In this document: positions 26,352 to 34,588 of the stretch, one piece after another
Layout of the letters: each line of letters opens with the position of its first letter
How positions within the stretch are numbered: position 1 is the stretch's first letter
Assembly: GCA_030440445.1 (NCBI GenBank)
Contig: CP098528.1
Location: 1,178,001 to 1,242,000 of the forward strand
Origin: Halomonas sp. KG2
Lineage (GTDB): Bacteria > Pseudomonadota > Gammaproteobacteria > Pseudomonadales > Halomonadaceae
Reading direction: 5' to 3'
Length of the DNA stretch: 64,000 nt
The notes under the pieces: generated by a model
Told to the model about the DNA's origin: nothing
Seen by the model: only the letters and a program-made list of their open reading frames with translations
Database searches by the model: none
Position numbers and translations under genes: made by a program

Positions 26352-26801
26352 TTACTTGACCTTCAGTAAGTTTTCGCGCAGTTGGACTAAATCCTCTTTC
26401 AGTTGGTTGAGTGCTTCAACCGATGTTTCGCTGGCGTTGACCACACAGCTGGGAATGTGGCGCGCCTGTTCACGAAGCGAGCGGCCTTTATCGGTCAGGA
26501 ATAACTCGACGACACGTTCATCTTGCAGGCTACGCTGCCGGATAAGCAGCTGATCACTTTCAAGTCGCTTTAGTAGCGGCGTTAACGAGCCTGGATCTGT
26601 CAGCAAGCGTTTGCTTAGGGTGCCTACTGTTAGGCCATCTTCTTGCCACAGTACCAGCATGGCGAGGTATTGCGGGTAAGTGAGCCCCAGCTCTTTGAGC
26701 AGAGGTTTATAAACTTTGGTCATCATCAGCGATGTTGAATACAGCGCAAAGCAGAGCTGGTGATCTAGCTCTAATTCGCTACAAGGGTCTAGCGCTGGCA
26801 T
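26352..26801 (-). CDS. ohrR: MarR-family peroxide sensor OhrR
   Basis: 149 residues. The reactive N-terminal Cys17 sits in DHQLCFALYSTS, the conserved OhrR sensing position; Tyr residues follow at YSTS and VYKPLL as in other OhrR proteins. The winged helix is TVGTLSKRLLTDPGSLTPLLKRLESDQLLIRQRS with the DERVVELFLTDKG wing. Oxidation of the Cys by organic hydroperoxide releases the protein from DNA, derepressing ohr. The gene lies directly upstream of ohr on the same strand, and TAACGCGTAA in its own leader suggests autoregulation. Confidence 0.93.
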   Translation of the reverse strand: MPALDPCSELELDHQLCFALYSTSLMMTKVYKPLLKELGLTYPQYLAMLVLWQEDGLTVGTLSKRLLTDPGSLTPLLKRLESDQLLIRQRSLQDERVVELFLTDKGRSLREQARHIPSCVVNASETSVEALNQLKEDLVQLRENLLKVK

Positions 26802-26895
26802 GTCGACTCCAGGACAGGGTGCATAACGCGTAATGTAGCGCGCGGGGAAGTGAGTAGCTATCCCTAGACGTTGGTCGTAAGTTGGACGTTTTGTT

Positions 26896-26924
26896 TTGAC
26901 ACCGAGTGCTGCGCTAGCTAGCCT
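26896..26924 (+). promoter_or_regulatory. Possible sigma-70 promoter of the gluconate operon
   Basis: TTGACA at 26896-26901 is followed after 17 bases by TAGCCT (26919-26924), a weak -10. The GntR-type operator begins 12 bases further on, where it would block the start of transcription. The -35 is good, the -10 poor. Confidence 0.35.
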
Positions 26925-26936
26925 TCACATATCGGA

Positions 26937-26950
26937 TGTTACCGGTAACA
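26937..26950. promoter_or_regulatory. GntR operator
   Basis: TGTTACCGGTAACA is a perfect 14-base palindrome with an A before it, the form known for E. coli GntR/IdnR sites (ATGTTA-N4-TAACAT). It lies about 100 bases before the TRAP binding-protein gene. A close homologue of GntR is encoded at the end of the same cluster. Confidence 0.82.
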
Positions 26951-27050
26951 ATTTGTTGAAACATAAACTGCACACCTAATGGCCGATACGATTCGATTGC
27001 CTTTCGGTAAATAGCCAACCAACAACAACGACTATTCTGGAGATAACGTC

Positions 27051-28124
27051 ATGACAACGATTTGGCGCAGCACGCTTACTCTGGTCGGCGCGACCACTCT
27101 GACTTTTGGCATGGCACATGCTCAAGGCCCTGAACTTTCTGATCCGCCTGCGATTGAAGGCGACGTAGTGGCTGACCACGGAAGCCACACCCTGCGTATG
27201 GGCATTGGCCTGTCCGAAACATCGCCGCAGTTTCTCTCTAGCCAGTACTTCGGTGAAATTCTTGAGCAGCGTACCGATGGTCGTATTACGGTCAATGTCT
27301 TCCCCAACAGCCAACTGGGCGACGATGTCCAAATGATGGAAATGCTGCAAACCGGCACCTTGGATATGACCTATCCTTCAAGCTCGGCGACGACTGGGTA
27401 CGTGGAGGCACTGTCAGCATTTGATTTGCCATTCCTACTACCGAGCCGAGAAGCCGCAGTGGCTGTTATGCAGAGTGACGTGGCTCAGGGAATGCTGGAT
27501 GCGTTCGAGGGTACCGGTTTAAAAGCGCTGACGTTCTCTGAAAACGGCTATCGTCAGCTGTCTAACAGCGCACGCCCTGTCGAATCGCCAGAAGATGTGG
27601 CTGGCCTGGAAGTCCGCGGCCTGAGCGTACGCACCATGCAAAACCCGGTTCACCTGGCAATTTGGGAAGCGTTAGGTGCCAACCCAACACCAATGGCCTT
27701 CGGCGAGCTATTTTCGGCGCTTGAGCAAGGCGTTGTGGACGGTCAGGAAAACCCGTGGAGCACCATCCTTACCTCTAACTTCAATGAAGTGCAGGATTAC
27801 GGCACCGAGACACGCCACGTTTATACGCCATTTATCATGATGCTTTCCGAGCGTACCTGGAACCGCATGGCACCTGAGTATCAAGCGCTGGTGCAGGAAG
27901 CCGCCCGACAGTCGGCTGAGTACGAAATCCAACTTTCTGCCGAGTATGACGACTGGTCGCGTGAACAGTTAGCAGCACGCGGTATGCAAATTACCCGCTT
28001 AAATGATGAGCAGTTAGCCGCTTTCCAAGACGCCGTGCAGCCTGTTTATGAAGAGTGGGCGCCGCGTATCGGTGAAGATCTGATTGCTGAAATCCAACAA
28101 ATCGTGGAAGACAGCAGCCACTAA
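27051..28124 (+). CDS. TRAP transporter substrate-binding protein (DctP family), probably for gluconate
   Basis: 357 residues. A signal peptide (cleavage probably after AHA, residue 24) precedes a DctP domain: HTLRMGIGLSETSPQFLSSQYFGEILEQRTDGRITVNVFPNSQLGDD, the loop RGLSVRTMQNPVHLAIWEALGANPTPMAFGELFSALEQGVVDGQENP with the Arg that contacts a substrate carboxylate in this family. It binds an organic acid in the periplasm and delivers it to the membrane subunits encoded next. Gluconate is inferred because a gluconokinase, a GntR homologue and a GntR operator belong to the same cluster. Confidence 0.9.
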   Translation: MTTIWRSTLTLVGATTLTFGMAHAQGPELSDPPAIEGDVVADHGSHTLRMGIGLSETSPQFLSSQYFGEILEQRTDGRITVNVFPNSQLGDDVQMMEMLQTGTLDMTYPSSSATTGYVEALSAFDLPFLLPSREAAVAVMQSDVAQGMLDAFEGTGLKALTFSENGYRQLSNSARPVESPEDVAGLEVRGLSVRTMQNPVHLAIWEALGANPTPMAFGELFSALEQGVVDGQENPWSTILTSNFNEVQDYGTETRHVYTPFIMMLSERTWNRMAPEYQALVQEAARQSAEYEIQLSAEYDDWSREQLAARGMQITRLNDEQLAAFQDAVQPVYEEWAPRIGEDLIAEIQQIVEDSSH

Positions 28125-28146
28125 TCTGCTACGTATAGCGCACCAT

Positions 28147-28170
28147 CGGGCAGGCCCACACGCCTGCCCG
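28147..28170 (+). terminator. Intercistronic hairpin after the TRAP binding-protein gene
   Basis: CGGGCAGGC (28147-28155) pairs with GCCTGCCCG (28162-28170) around a six-base loop. No T-run follows. It probably dampens downstream expression or protects the upstream message so that more binding protein than membrane subunits is made. Confidence 0.6.
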
Positions 28171-28196
28171 ACTTGTCAGTGCCCCTCGGAGTTCTT

Positions 28197-28823
28197 ATGA
28201 CTACCTCCTCTACTCCCCCAAACGCGGTGACCTCTACAGCACCAACGTTGGAAGATCCGTCGGTTTATTTGAACGACCCTAATCGCAAGCTGCTTGAGAT
28301 TGATACTGAGACGCGTCAGGGTCCTGTGTTGTTCCGCTGGTTAACACTCGCTATGGAGTATTTGATTGGCGCTATTTTGGCGGCGCTGATAGTCGCGGTT
28401 TCCAGCAATGTCGTTGGCCGCTCTGTGTTCAATCATTCACTGCCCTGGGTCGATGAGCTGGCGCGCATGCTGTTTATTTGGCTGGTCTTTATCGGCGCAG
28501 CGGCGGCGTTTGCACGCTATGAACATATTGCTGTCGATGCGCTGGTGAGGCGTTTGCCATTGCGTGTTGCGCACATGCTCTATTGCTTACAACACCTGAT
28601 TATTACTGGGCTGATGCTAGTAATGATTTGGGGTGGTTATCAAGTGCTCACGCGCTCAAGCGGACGCTCCGCCATCATGGGCGTACCGCTAAGCTTGGTC
28701 AGCCTATCGTTGGTGTTGTGCGTCATTTTTATCGCGGCGGTATCGCTCTGGCGTATGTGGGTCAGCGTGGGGGTTATCCGTCAACCACATCGCCAATCGG
28801 CTGACTTACCAGGGGAGCGTTAA
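28197..28823 (+). CDS. TRAP transporter small membrane subunit (DctQ)
   Basis: 208 residues from the ATG at 28197, which follows GGAG (28188-28191); an open frame from a TTG at 28173 overlaps the leader. A hydrophilic N-terminus of about 50 residues, long for DctQ, is followed by four membrane helices with VVGRSVFNHSLPWVDELARMLFIWLVFIGAAAAF, the DctQ core motif including the W-x-(D/E)E pair. It partners the DctM subunit in sodium-driven uptake. Confidence 0.9.
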   Translation: MTTSSTPPNAVTSTAPTLEDPSVYLNDPNRKLLEIDTETRQGPVLFRWLTLAMEYLIGAILAALIVAVSSNVVGRSVFNHSLPWVDELARMLFIWLVFIGAAAAFARYEHIAVDALVRRLPLRVAHMLYCLQHLIITGLMLVMIWGGYQVLTRSSGRSAIMGVPLSLVSLSLVLCVIFIAAVSLWRMWVSVGVIRQPHRQSADLPGER

Positions 28824-28825
28824 TC

Positions 28826-30106
28826 ATGCTGTGGATTTTTCTAGCCATATTATTGGCATCTATTGTGATTGGCTTGCCGATTGCGTTTGGCCTAGGGGTA
28901 GCAGCCTTAGTCATGGCGGTACTGTCTGATATCCCGCTATCGATTATGATTGAGCAGTCAATTCGTGGCGTAAATAGCTTCCCGCTGCTGGCGATCCCCT
29001 TCTTTATTCTCGTCGGCGAAGTGATGAGCAATGGTGGTATTGCACGACGCTTGATGGAGCTTGCTGGCGCGTTAGTTGGCTTTATGCGCGGCGGACTTGG
29101 CCAGGTAGCGATTACCGGTTCGATGTTTTTTGGCGGGATTAGCGGCTCGGCGGTTGCGGATACCGCAGCGACTGGCGCAATGATGATACCATCGATGAAA
29201 CAGCAAGGTTACACCGCCGCAAATGCCACGGCGATTAACACTGTGTCGTCGGTGATCGGCATTATTATTCCACCGTCTATACCGCTTATTTTATATGGCA
29301 TTGTTACCGAGACGTCGATCAGTCGTCTGTTTATCGCGGGGATCGTGCCTGGCCTATTAATTGGCGCCGCGCTAATGGTGACCACCTTTATTCTCGCGAG
29401 CAAGCAGGGTGGCGGCGTTCGCCAATTCCGCTGGGATCGGTTGTGGAAAGCGTTTAAGGATGCTTGGTTAGCGCTGGTGCTCCCTGTGATCGTGATTGGC
29501 GGCATTATTGGCGGCGTGTTTACCGCCACAGAAGCCGCCGTTGCTGCGCTGCTCTATTCGCTGGCCATTTCTCTGGTGGTATACCGTGAATTTAAGCTCA
29601 GCGAGTTGGGCGGTATGTTAATTCGCACCGCAAGGCTCACTGGCATGGTAATGATGTTGTTGGCCTTTGCCACCGTTATTGCGTGGTTTTTAACCATTAA
29701 CATGGTTCCACAAACCTTAGTGCGCCAAGTACAGGCGATTACCCAGGAGCCGTTTTTGCTGCTGCTGATTGTGGCGGGGCTACTGCTGTTGGTGGGGTTT
29801 GTAATGGACCTAACGCCAGCCATGGTGATTATGGCGCCAATGCTTGCACCGATCGTGACATCGGTGGGTGTTGATGCCGCTTACTTTGGCGTTCTAATGG
29901 CCTTTATTTTAGGCATTGGATTGTTAACACCGCCGGTTGGTACCTGTCTGTACGTTGGGTGTGGTGTCGGCAAGGTGTCTATGGAGTCCCTGGTAAAAGC
30001 CATGCTGCCTTACTACGCCGCCTTGATCGTTGTTCTGGTGGTGCTGATTGCGTTCCCTGGCATCGTTACTTGGCTGCCTGACCTCACCGCCGTGCGCGGC
30101 AATTGA
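28826..30106 (+). CDS. TRAP transporter large permease subunit (DctM)
   Basis: 426 residues, the usual DctM length, with about eleven to twelve membrane helices. Family motifs are NSFPLLAIPFFILVGEVMSNGGIARRLMELAGALVGFMRGGLGQ near the start, FFGGISGSAVADTAATGAMMIPSM, and NTVSSVIGIIIPPSIPLILYG. The second half repeats the pattern with LTPAMVIMAPMLAPI and LTPPVGTCLYVGCGV. It is the channel of the TRAP importer, two bases after DctQ. The following kinase gene starts 12 bases after its stop. Confidence 0.94.
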   Translation: MLWIFLAILLASIVIGLPIAFGLGVAALVMAVLSDIPLSIMIEQSIRGVNSFPLLAIPFFILVGEVMSNGGIARRLMELAGALVGFMRGGLGQVAITGSMFFGGISGSAVADTAATGAMMIPSMKQQGYTAANATAINTVSSVIGIIIPPSIPLILYGIVTETSISRLFIAGIVPGLLIGAALMVTTFILASKQGGGVRQFRWDRLWKAFKDAWLALVLPVIVIGGIIGGVFTATEAAVAALLYSLAISLVVYREFKLSELGGMLIRTARLTGMVMMLLAFATVIAWFLTINMVPQTLVRQVQAITQEPFLLLLIVAGLLLLVGFVMDLTPAMVIMAPMLAPIVTSVGVDAAYFGVLMAFILGIGLLTPPVGTCLYVGCGVGKVSMESLVKAMLPYYAALIVVLVVLIAFPGIVTWLPDLTAVRGN

Positions 30107-30118
30107 TAGGAGCATCGA

Positions 30119-30643
30119 GTGAATAAGCCATCACATCGTATTCTTGTCATGGGCGTTTCTGGATCAGGGAAGTCGCATATCGGACAACAGTTAGCAGCAG
30201 AGCTGGGCGCAACGTTTATTGACGGTGACGACCATCATTCACCGGCTAATGTGGCGAAAATGGCCAGCGGCACGCCACTCAATGACAGCGATCGTCGTGA
30301 CTGGCTGGCAACACTTGCTGACTTGTTCGCGGCCCATAAAGCGCGTAATACGTCCGTGGTCATCGCCTGTTCCGGCCTTAAAAAACGCTATCGGGATCGT
30401 CTGCGTGAAGCTGACCCTGCGCTGCATGTTTTATATCTAGAAGGAAGCCAAGCGCTTCTGCGTGAACGGTTAGCAACCAGGGCAGGGCACTTCTTTAAAG
30501 GTGATAACATGCTGGCAAGCCAGCTCGCCGATTTAGAGCCGCCAAGCAGTGATGAAGCGGTGACCGTCTCCATTGCGCTATCGCCTGGCGAGATTGTTGA
30601 GCGCTTTACGGCGGCGCTATCGCCTACGCTACGCGTTCATTAG
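30119..30643 (+). CDS. gntK: Gluconokinase
   Basis: 174 residues from a GTG start, the usual size of GntK/IdnK-type enzymes. Walker A GVSGSGKS is at 12-19, then FIDGDDHHSPANVAKMASGTPLNDSDRRDWL, the gluconate kinase hallmark, and IACSGLKKRYRDRLR, with LYLEGS and RAGHFFKGDNMLASQLADLEPP (the lid and substrate region). It phosphorylates gluconate to 6-phosphogluconate with ATP, feeding the Entner-Doudoroff or pentose phosphate route. It is tightly linked to the TRAP genes upstream and gntR downstream. Confidence 0.95.
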   Translation: MNKPSHRILVMGVSGSGKSHIGQQLAAELGATFIDGDDHHSPANVAKMASGTPLNDSDRRDWLATLADLFAAHKARNTSVVIACSGLKKRYRDRLREADPALHVLYLEGSQALLRERLATRAGHFFKGDNMLASQLADLEPPSSDEAVTVSIALSPGEIVERFTAALSPTLRVH

Positions 30644-30734
30644 GCTAAAGGATGGGATAGGCGAGGGGCCGTACTATTCGCTATGGTATGGCCCCTGCGC
30701 ATTTAACAGACTTACGCACTTAACAGAACAGTCA

Positions 30735-31739
30735 GTGACGCCATTGAAGAAAAAACGCCCGACATTACAAGATATTGCTGATCGCGTTGACGCGACAAAA
30801 ATGACCGTCAGTCGCTGCTTGCGTGATCCTGAAACGGTATCGGAAGGACTTCGCGAACGTATTTTCAGCGTTGCTGAACAGATTGGCTATATTCCCAATC
30901 GGGCACCAGACCTGCTTTCTCGGGCTACCAGCCACTCTATCGGTGTGCTGGTACCATCGCTGACTAACCAGGTATTTGCTGATGTCATTGTCGGTATCGA
31001 AGCGTACACCGAGCCTGCCGGTTATCACTTGATGCTCTCTCACTACGGTTACAGCCCTGAGCTTGAAGAGCGCAGTTTGGCCTCGCTACTCTCTTATAAT
31101 GTGGATGGCGTCATCTTGTCTGACCGCGATCACACGCCGCGTAGCCTGCGGATGTTGGAGACAGCCGGTATTCCTATTGTGGAAATTATGGATACCCGTC
31201 GCCCACCACTGCAGCAGGCGGTGGGTTACGATAACGTGCAGGCCGCTTACGATATGGTCAGTGAGATGATTCGCCGTGGCAGGCGTCAGGTGATTTATCT
31301 GGCTGTGCGTCTGGATGAGCGGACACGCCAGCGTGAGCAAGGCTATCGCCAAGCGATGGAAGAGCAAGGGTTAACGCCGATAACGCTGCAGAGCAGTCAG
31401 CGCTCTTCCTACAGCGTCGGGGCGGCGCTTATGCAGGAAATTCAACGAGATCACCCTAGTGCCGATGGTGTTTTCTGCACCAATGACGATGTTGCGGTGG
31501 GGGCTTACTTTGAGTGTTTGCGCCATGGCATTAATGTCCCCGAACAGATGGCGATTGCTGGGTTTCATGGCCACGATGTCGGCCAGGCGATGAGCCCGCG
31601 CCTTGCTAGTGTTATCACCCCCCGGCAAGCCATTGGGGAAGCCGCTGCGAAAACGCTATTGTCGCGCATTCGTGGCGAAGCTCCTGAGCACCAAATCATG
31701 GATTTGGGGTATCGAATTGAGGCGGGTAAAACACTTTAG
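30735..31739 (+). CDS. gntR: LacI-family gluconate repressor GntR
   Basis: 334 residues from the GTG at 30735 (protein TPLKKKRPTLQDIADRV). The open frame extends upstream to 30573 within gntK, but only the GTG gives a normal LacI N-terminus. The HTH is LQDIADRVDATKMTVSRCLRDPE and the hinge region PNRAPDLLSRATSHSIGVLVPSLTNQVF. Many blocks are almost those of E. coli GntR (HYGYSPELEE, RLDERT, SSSYS-like, VFCTNDDVAVGA, IAGFHGHDVGQ). It should repress the TRAP/gntK genes through the palindrome at 26937 and release it with gluconate. Confidence 0.93.
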   Translation: MTPLKKKRPTLQDIADRVDATKMTVSRCLRDPETVSEGLRERIFSVAEQIGYIPNRAPDLLSRATSHSIGVLVPSLTNQVFADVIVGIEAYTEPAGYHLMLSHYGYSPELEERSLASLLSYNVDGVILSDRDHTPRSLRMLETAGIPIVEIMDTRRPPLQQAVGYDNVQAAYDMVSEMIRRGRRQVIYLAVRLDERTRQREQGYRQAMEEQGLTPITLQSSQRSSYSVGAALMQEIQRDHPSADGVFCTNDDVAVGAYFECLRHGINVPEQMAIAGFHGHDVGQAMSPRLASVITPRQAIGEAAAKTLLSRIRGEAPEHQIMDLGYRIEAGKTL

Positions 31740-31845
31740 CGTCTGGGTAGCTAGCGGCGAGCCAGCAAACTCGATAGGCTGTTAATTAAAGATTGGTCAT
31801 TAAAAAAGCCATTAAAAAAATCGCTATAGAGAGCATGAGACCGCC

Positions 31846-32691
31846 GTGAATATTACCCAACTCATTGTCTACCCGGTTAAATCCTTAAAGGGAATTAACG
31901 TTACTCAAAGTGAACTCCATGGCCATGGGTTAGCCTGGGATCGCCGCTGGATGCTGGTAGATGCCCAGCAGCGTTTTGTTACTCAGCGCCAGCTACCACA
32001 GCTTGCCACCATCGCGGTCGAATTAACCGATCAGGCATTAGTACTATCTCACCCGAATGTAGACCCGATCGCGATTCCCCTTGAAGACCCCCAAGGTAAT
32101 TTGCGCCTGGTAAAAGTGTGGAACGACCACTGCAAAGCAGTGCCAGAAAACGAGGATGTATCGCACTGGCTTGTGGCGGCATTGGGCGAGCAAGCACAAG
32201 GCATCAGCTTAGTGCGCTTTGCTACTGAGTTTACGCGTTCTGTTGAAGAAGACTTTCTGGCGGGAGGCGAGGCCCATACCTATTTTTCTGATGGCTACCC
32301 TTTCCTGATAACCACCACCGGCTCTCTGGATGCCTTGAATCAAGCGCTTGTTGCCAATGGGCAATCCTCTGTGCCGATGAACCGTTTTCGGCCGAATATA
32401 GTAGTCGAGTGTGAAAACGCCTGGGCGGAAGACCAGTGGGCAGCACTCGCGGGCCAGAGTGGCTATGAGCTGACGCTTCGCAAACCCTGTCAGCGCTGCA
32501 AAATTACCACTGTGGACCAGCAAACCGGCACCGTACCTGCTCAGGCAGAACCACTGAAAACGCTGCTTGCTCTGAACACCCAGCCTCACCTTAAAGGCGC
32601 GCATTTTGGCCAAAACGCCACGCTAACTGCCGGGCAAGGCAGCACTATTCGTGTGGGGGATGAGGTGGTGCCAACGCGCCGCGAGACCTAA
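31846..32691 (+). CDS. MOSC-domain protein (YcbX-like)
   Basis: 281 residues from a GTG. The N-terminal MOSC_N barrel (ITQLIVYPVKSLKGINVTQSELHGHGLAWDRRWMLVD) is followed by the MOSC domain with FSDGYPFLITTTGSLDALN, MNRFRPNIVVE and the molybdenum-ligating Cys in RKPCQRCKITTVDQQTG. E. coli YcbX and mARC proteins reduce N-hydroxylated compounds using Moco. There is no C-terminal ferredoxin domain like that of full-length YcbX, so a separate electron donor would be needed. The last 47 bases overlap the convergent EamA gene. Confidence 0.9.
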   Translation: MNITQLIVYPVKSLKGINVTQSELHGHGLAWDRRWMLVDAQQRFVTQRQLPQLATIAVELTDQALVLSHPNVDPIAIPLEDPQGNLRLVKVWNDHCKAVPENEDVSHWLVAALGEQAQGISLVRFATEFTRSVEEDFLAGGEAHTYFSDGYPFLITTTGSLDALNQALVANGQSSVPMNRFRPNIVVECENAWAEDQWAALAGQSGYELTLRKPCQRCKITTVDQQTGTVPAQAEPLKTLLALNTQPHLKGAHFGQNATLTAGQGSTIRVGDEVVPTRRET

Positions 32692-33550
32692 GCCTTAATA
32701 GCCGGGTAGCAATGGCGGTGCCTGCTAGGGTGATTACCATGCCAGCCACCACTTGAAGACTAAGCGTCTCATTAAGTAGCAAGTAGCCCCACAACAGGGC
32801 GCTGACAGGGACCAAAAAGGTGACGGTTGAGGTCGCTGTGGCCCCTGCACTAGCTAATAGGCCGAAATAAAGCAGGAAGGCTAGTGTGGTGCTTAGCATC
32901 GCCAGCGCCAGGGCGTTACCCCAGGCGAGCACGCTGACAGGCTCGCTAGGCCAGAGCAGCACGCCAGGTACGAATAACACCAGTGCTGACATCGCGCTGC
33001 TACCAGCCGCCAACACGCGGCTGGGTAGATGACTCAAGCGCGTTTTCGAGTAGTTACCAGCAAGTCCGTAACAAAACGTGGCACCGAGTACCGCAACAAT
33101 AAACCAGCCATCGCCGCCTAGAGTGAAGTCTAGCCGGTCAGCAGACAGCACATACACACCCACTAGCGCTAGTGCGAGACCAATGTACTGCTGACGTTGA
33201 ATGGGGGTGGCAAAAAAGGCGGCGCCAAGTAGGGCTGTGAAAATCGGTGTGGTGGCGTTTATCAGCGAAGTAAACCCTGCCTCTAACCGTGTTGTCGCTA
33301 ACGCCAACAATGAGAAAGGCAGCACATGATTCATCACACCCAGCAGTAGTAACGGTCCTTTGTGCTGCCAGATTAGCCGCAGATAGCGCAGGCTCAGGAG
33401 CAGCGGCACCAAGAGCAAAGCGCCAACTCCCATCCTGACTAACACTAGCGGAATAGCGCCAAATTCCGGCGCGGCTACACGCATAAAAATAAACGATAGC
33501 CCCCATAGGGAAGAGAGCAAAACCAAACGCAGCGCATCAGCCGATGACAT
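32645..33550 (-). CDS. DMT-superfamily (EamA) transporter
   Basis: 301 residues with ten hydrophobic helices in two EamA repeats (about 5-135 and 148-285). The first begins LRLVLLSSLWGLSFIFMRVAAPEFGAIPLVLVRM and ends near GLALALVGVYVLSADRLDF; the second begins VAVLGATFCYGLAGNYSKT and ends VVAGMVITLAGTAIA. Family members export amino acids or other metabolites; the substrate is unknown. Its stop lies inside the coding end of the MOSC gene. Confidence 0.9.
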   Translation of the reverse strand: MSSADALRLVLLSSLWGLSFIFMRVAAPEFGAIPLVLVRMGVGALLLVPLLLSLRYLRLIWQHKGPLLLLGVMNHVLPFSLLALATTRLEAGFTSLINATTPIFTALLGAAFFATPIQRQQYIGLALALVGVYVLSADRLDFTLGGDGWFIVAVLGATFCYGLAGNYSKTRLSHLPSRVLAAGSSAMSALVLFVPGVLLWPSEPVSVLAWGNALALAMLSTTLAFLLYFGLLASAGATATSTVTFLVPVSALLWGYLLLNETLSLQVVAGMVITLAGTAIATRLLRLRSRGALAPPHPPHE

Positions 33551-33788
33551 GATGTGTCCTTAGATTCATTGCGGCGACCATAGGTGTGGTGAGTGCCATA
33601 GTGCTGCTCAGCTTAACGATAAAGCATTGGAAAGCGAATAGCGTATAACCGCTAAGCAGTAGTATAGACATGTTGATCGAGTAAATTCGGCAGCGGCGCT
33701 AGAATCAGCTACGCTGATTGAGTTGGCGGGCACAGTGACTGTGTCCTAAAACGAGATGACGCTAACTATCAGAGGAAAGGAGAACGCA

Positions 33789-34211
33789 ATGGATAGTAAA
33801 GCAAGTGCACGTTGGGAAGGTGGACTCAAAGATGGTCAAGGCAATGTGGCAACGGAAAGTGGAGCATTGGATGCGAGCTATTCGTTCAAACAGCGCTTTG
33901 AAGGAGCACCCGGCACCACCCCGGAAGAGTTAATTGGTGCTGCTCATGCAAGCTGTTTCTCAATGGCGCTTTCGATGATTCTTGGCGAGAAAGGCTTTAC
34001 CGCTGATGCTATTGATACCAATGCGCGTGTAACGCTTTCACAAAGTGCCGATGGTTTCGATATTTCCAGTATTCATTTGGACGTTGTGGCCAGCGTAAGC
34101 GGTGCCGATGACGCTGCTTTTCAAGAAGCCGCCGAAACGGCTAAAGCGAACTGCCCTGTTTCCAAAGTATTAAATGCAGACATAACTATGGACGCAACTT
34201 TAAAAGGGTGA
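33789..34211 (+). CDS. osmC: OsmC family peroxiredoxin
   Basis: 140 residues from the ATG at 33789, which follows an AGGAAAGGAG stretch; the open frame from 33756 is not needed. It aligns well to E. coli OsmC (143 residues): SARWEGGLKDGQGNVATESG, QRFEGAPGTTPEELIGAAHASCFSMALSMILGEKGF with Cys56, and AKANCPVSKVL with Cys122. The two cysteines form the peroxidatic pair acting on organic hydroperoxides. It is a stress protein separate from the Ohr locus 7.6 kb away. A strong terminator follows. Confidence 0.94.
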   Translation: MDSKASARWEGGLKDGQGNVATESGALDASYSFKQRFEGAPGTTPEELIGAAHASCFSMALSMILGEKGFTADAIDTNARVTLSQSADGFDISSIHLDVVASVSGADDAAFQEAAETAKANCPVSKVLNADITMDATLKG

Positions 34212-34232
34212 TTCGAACGCCAGATAACGCCG

Positions 34233-34262
34233 AAAAGCGCTGCATGTATGCAGCGCTTTTTT
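34233..34262 (+). terminator. Intrinsic terminator of osmC
   Basis: AAAAGCGCTGCAT (34233-34245) pairs perfectly with ATGCAGCGCTTTT (34248-34260), followed by more T residues. It begins 22 bases after the osmC stop. It could also act in the opposite direction because of the A-run on its left side. Confidence 0.93.
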
Positions 34263-34588
34263 ATGATCTTTTCCTGGGTACGCAGTAGCCGCTTCAGGCA
34301 CTTCTAAAGGTAGATGCTATGCGCTGTGTTGCAATGCTAATGAAGAACTCTTAACCAAGATCAATTCAAATACACATCAGCGTTAAACCAGGGCGTGTTA
34401 GATTTATTAATAAACGTTAAAATCACTCTCAATGAAACGTCTCACCCACGTTGGTCGTTGAGATTGATGCGACAGTCTGTCGAATTGACCCATTCAGACC
34501 GCTTGTTCATATTCGTACGCAAATTGTCCCCACAGTAGCTTGCTCAACCGCAGGTAGCACCTTGGGGCTATATAATAAAGGAGACCCC
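34263..34588. other. Intergenic region before the L,D-transpeptidase gene
   Basis: A long leader of over 300 bases in which I see no gene. A TATAATAAAGGAG block (34571-34583) combines a -10-like hexamer and the ribosome binding site of the transpeptidase gene; it is too near the ATG at 34589 to be a normal promoter. No convincing -35, hairpin or small ORF is seen in the rest. Confidence 0.3.

Noticed and set aside
30573..30734. N-terminal extension of GntR
   Set aside because: It overlaps gntK, is Arg-rich and unlike any LacI protein; the GTG at 30735 gives the expected N-terminus.
34571..34576. TATAAT taken as the -10 of the L,D-transpeptidase gene
   Set aside because: Only about 12 bases lie between it and the start codon, there is no fitting -35, and it adjoins the ribosome binding site.
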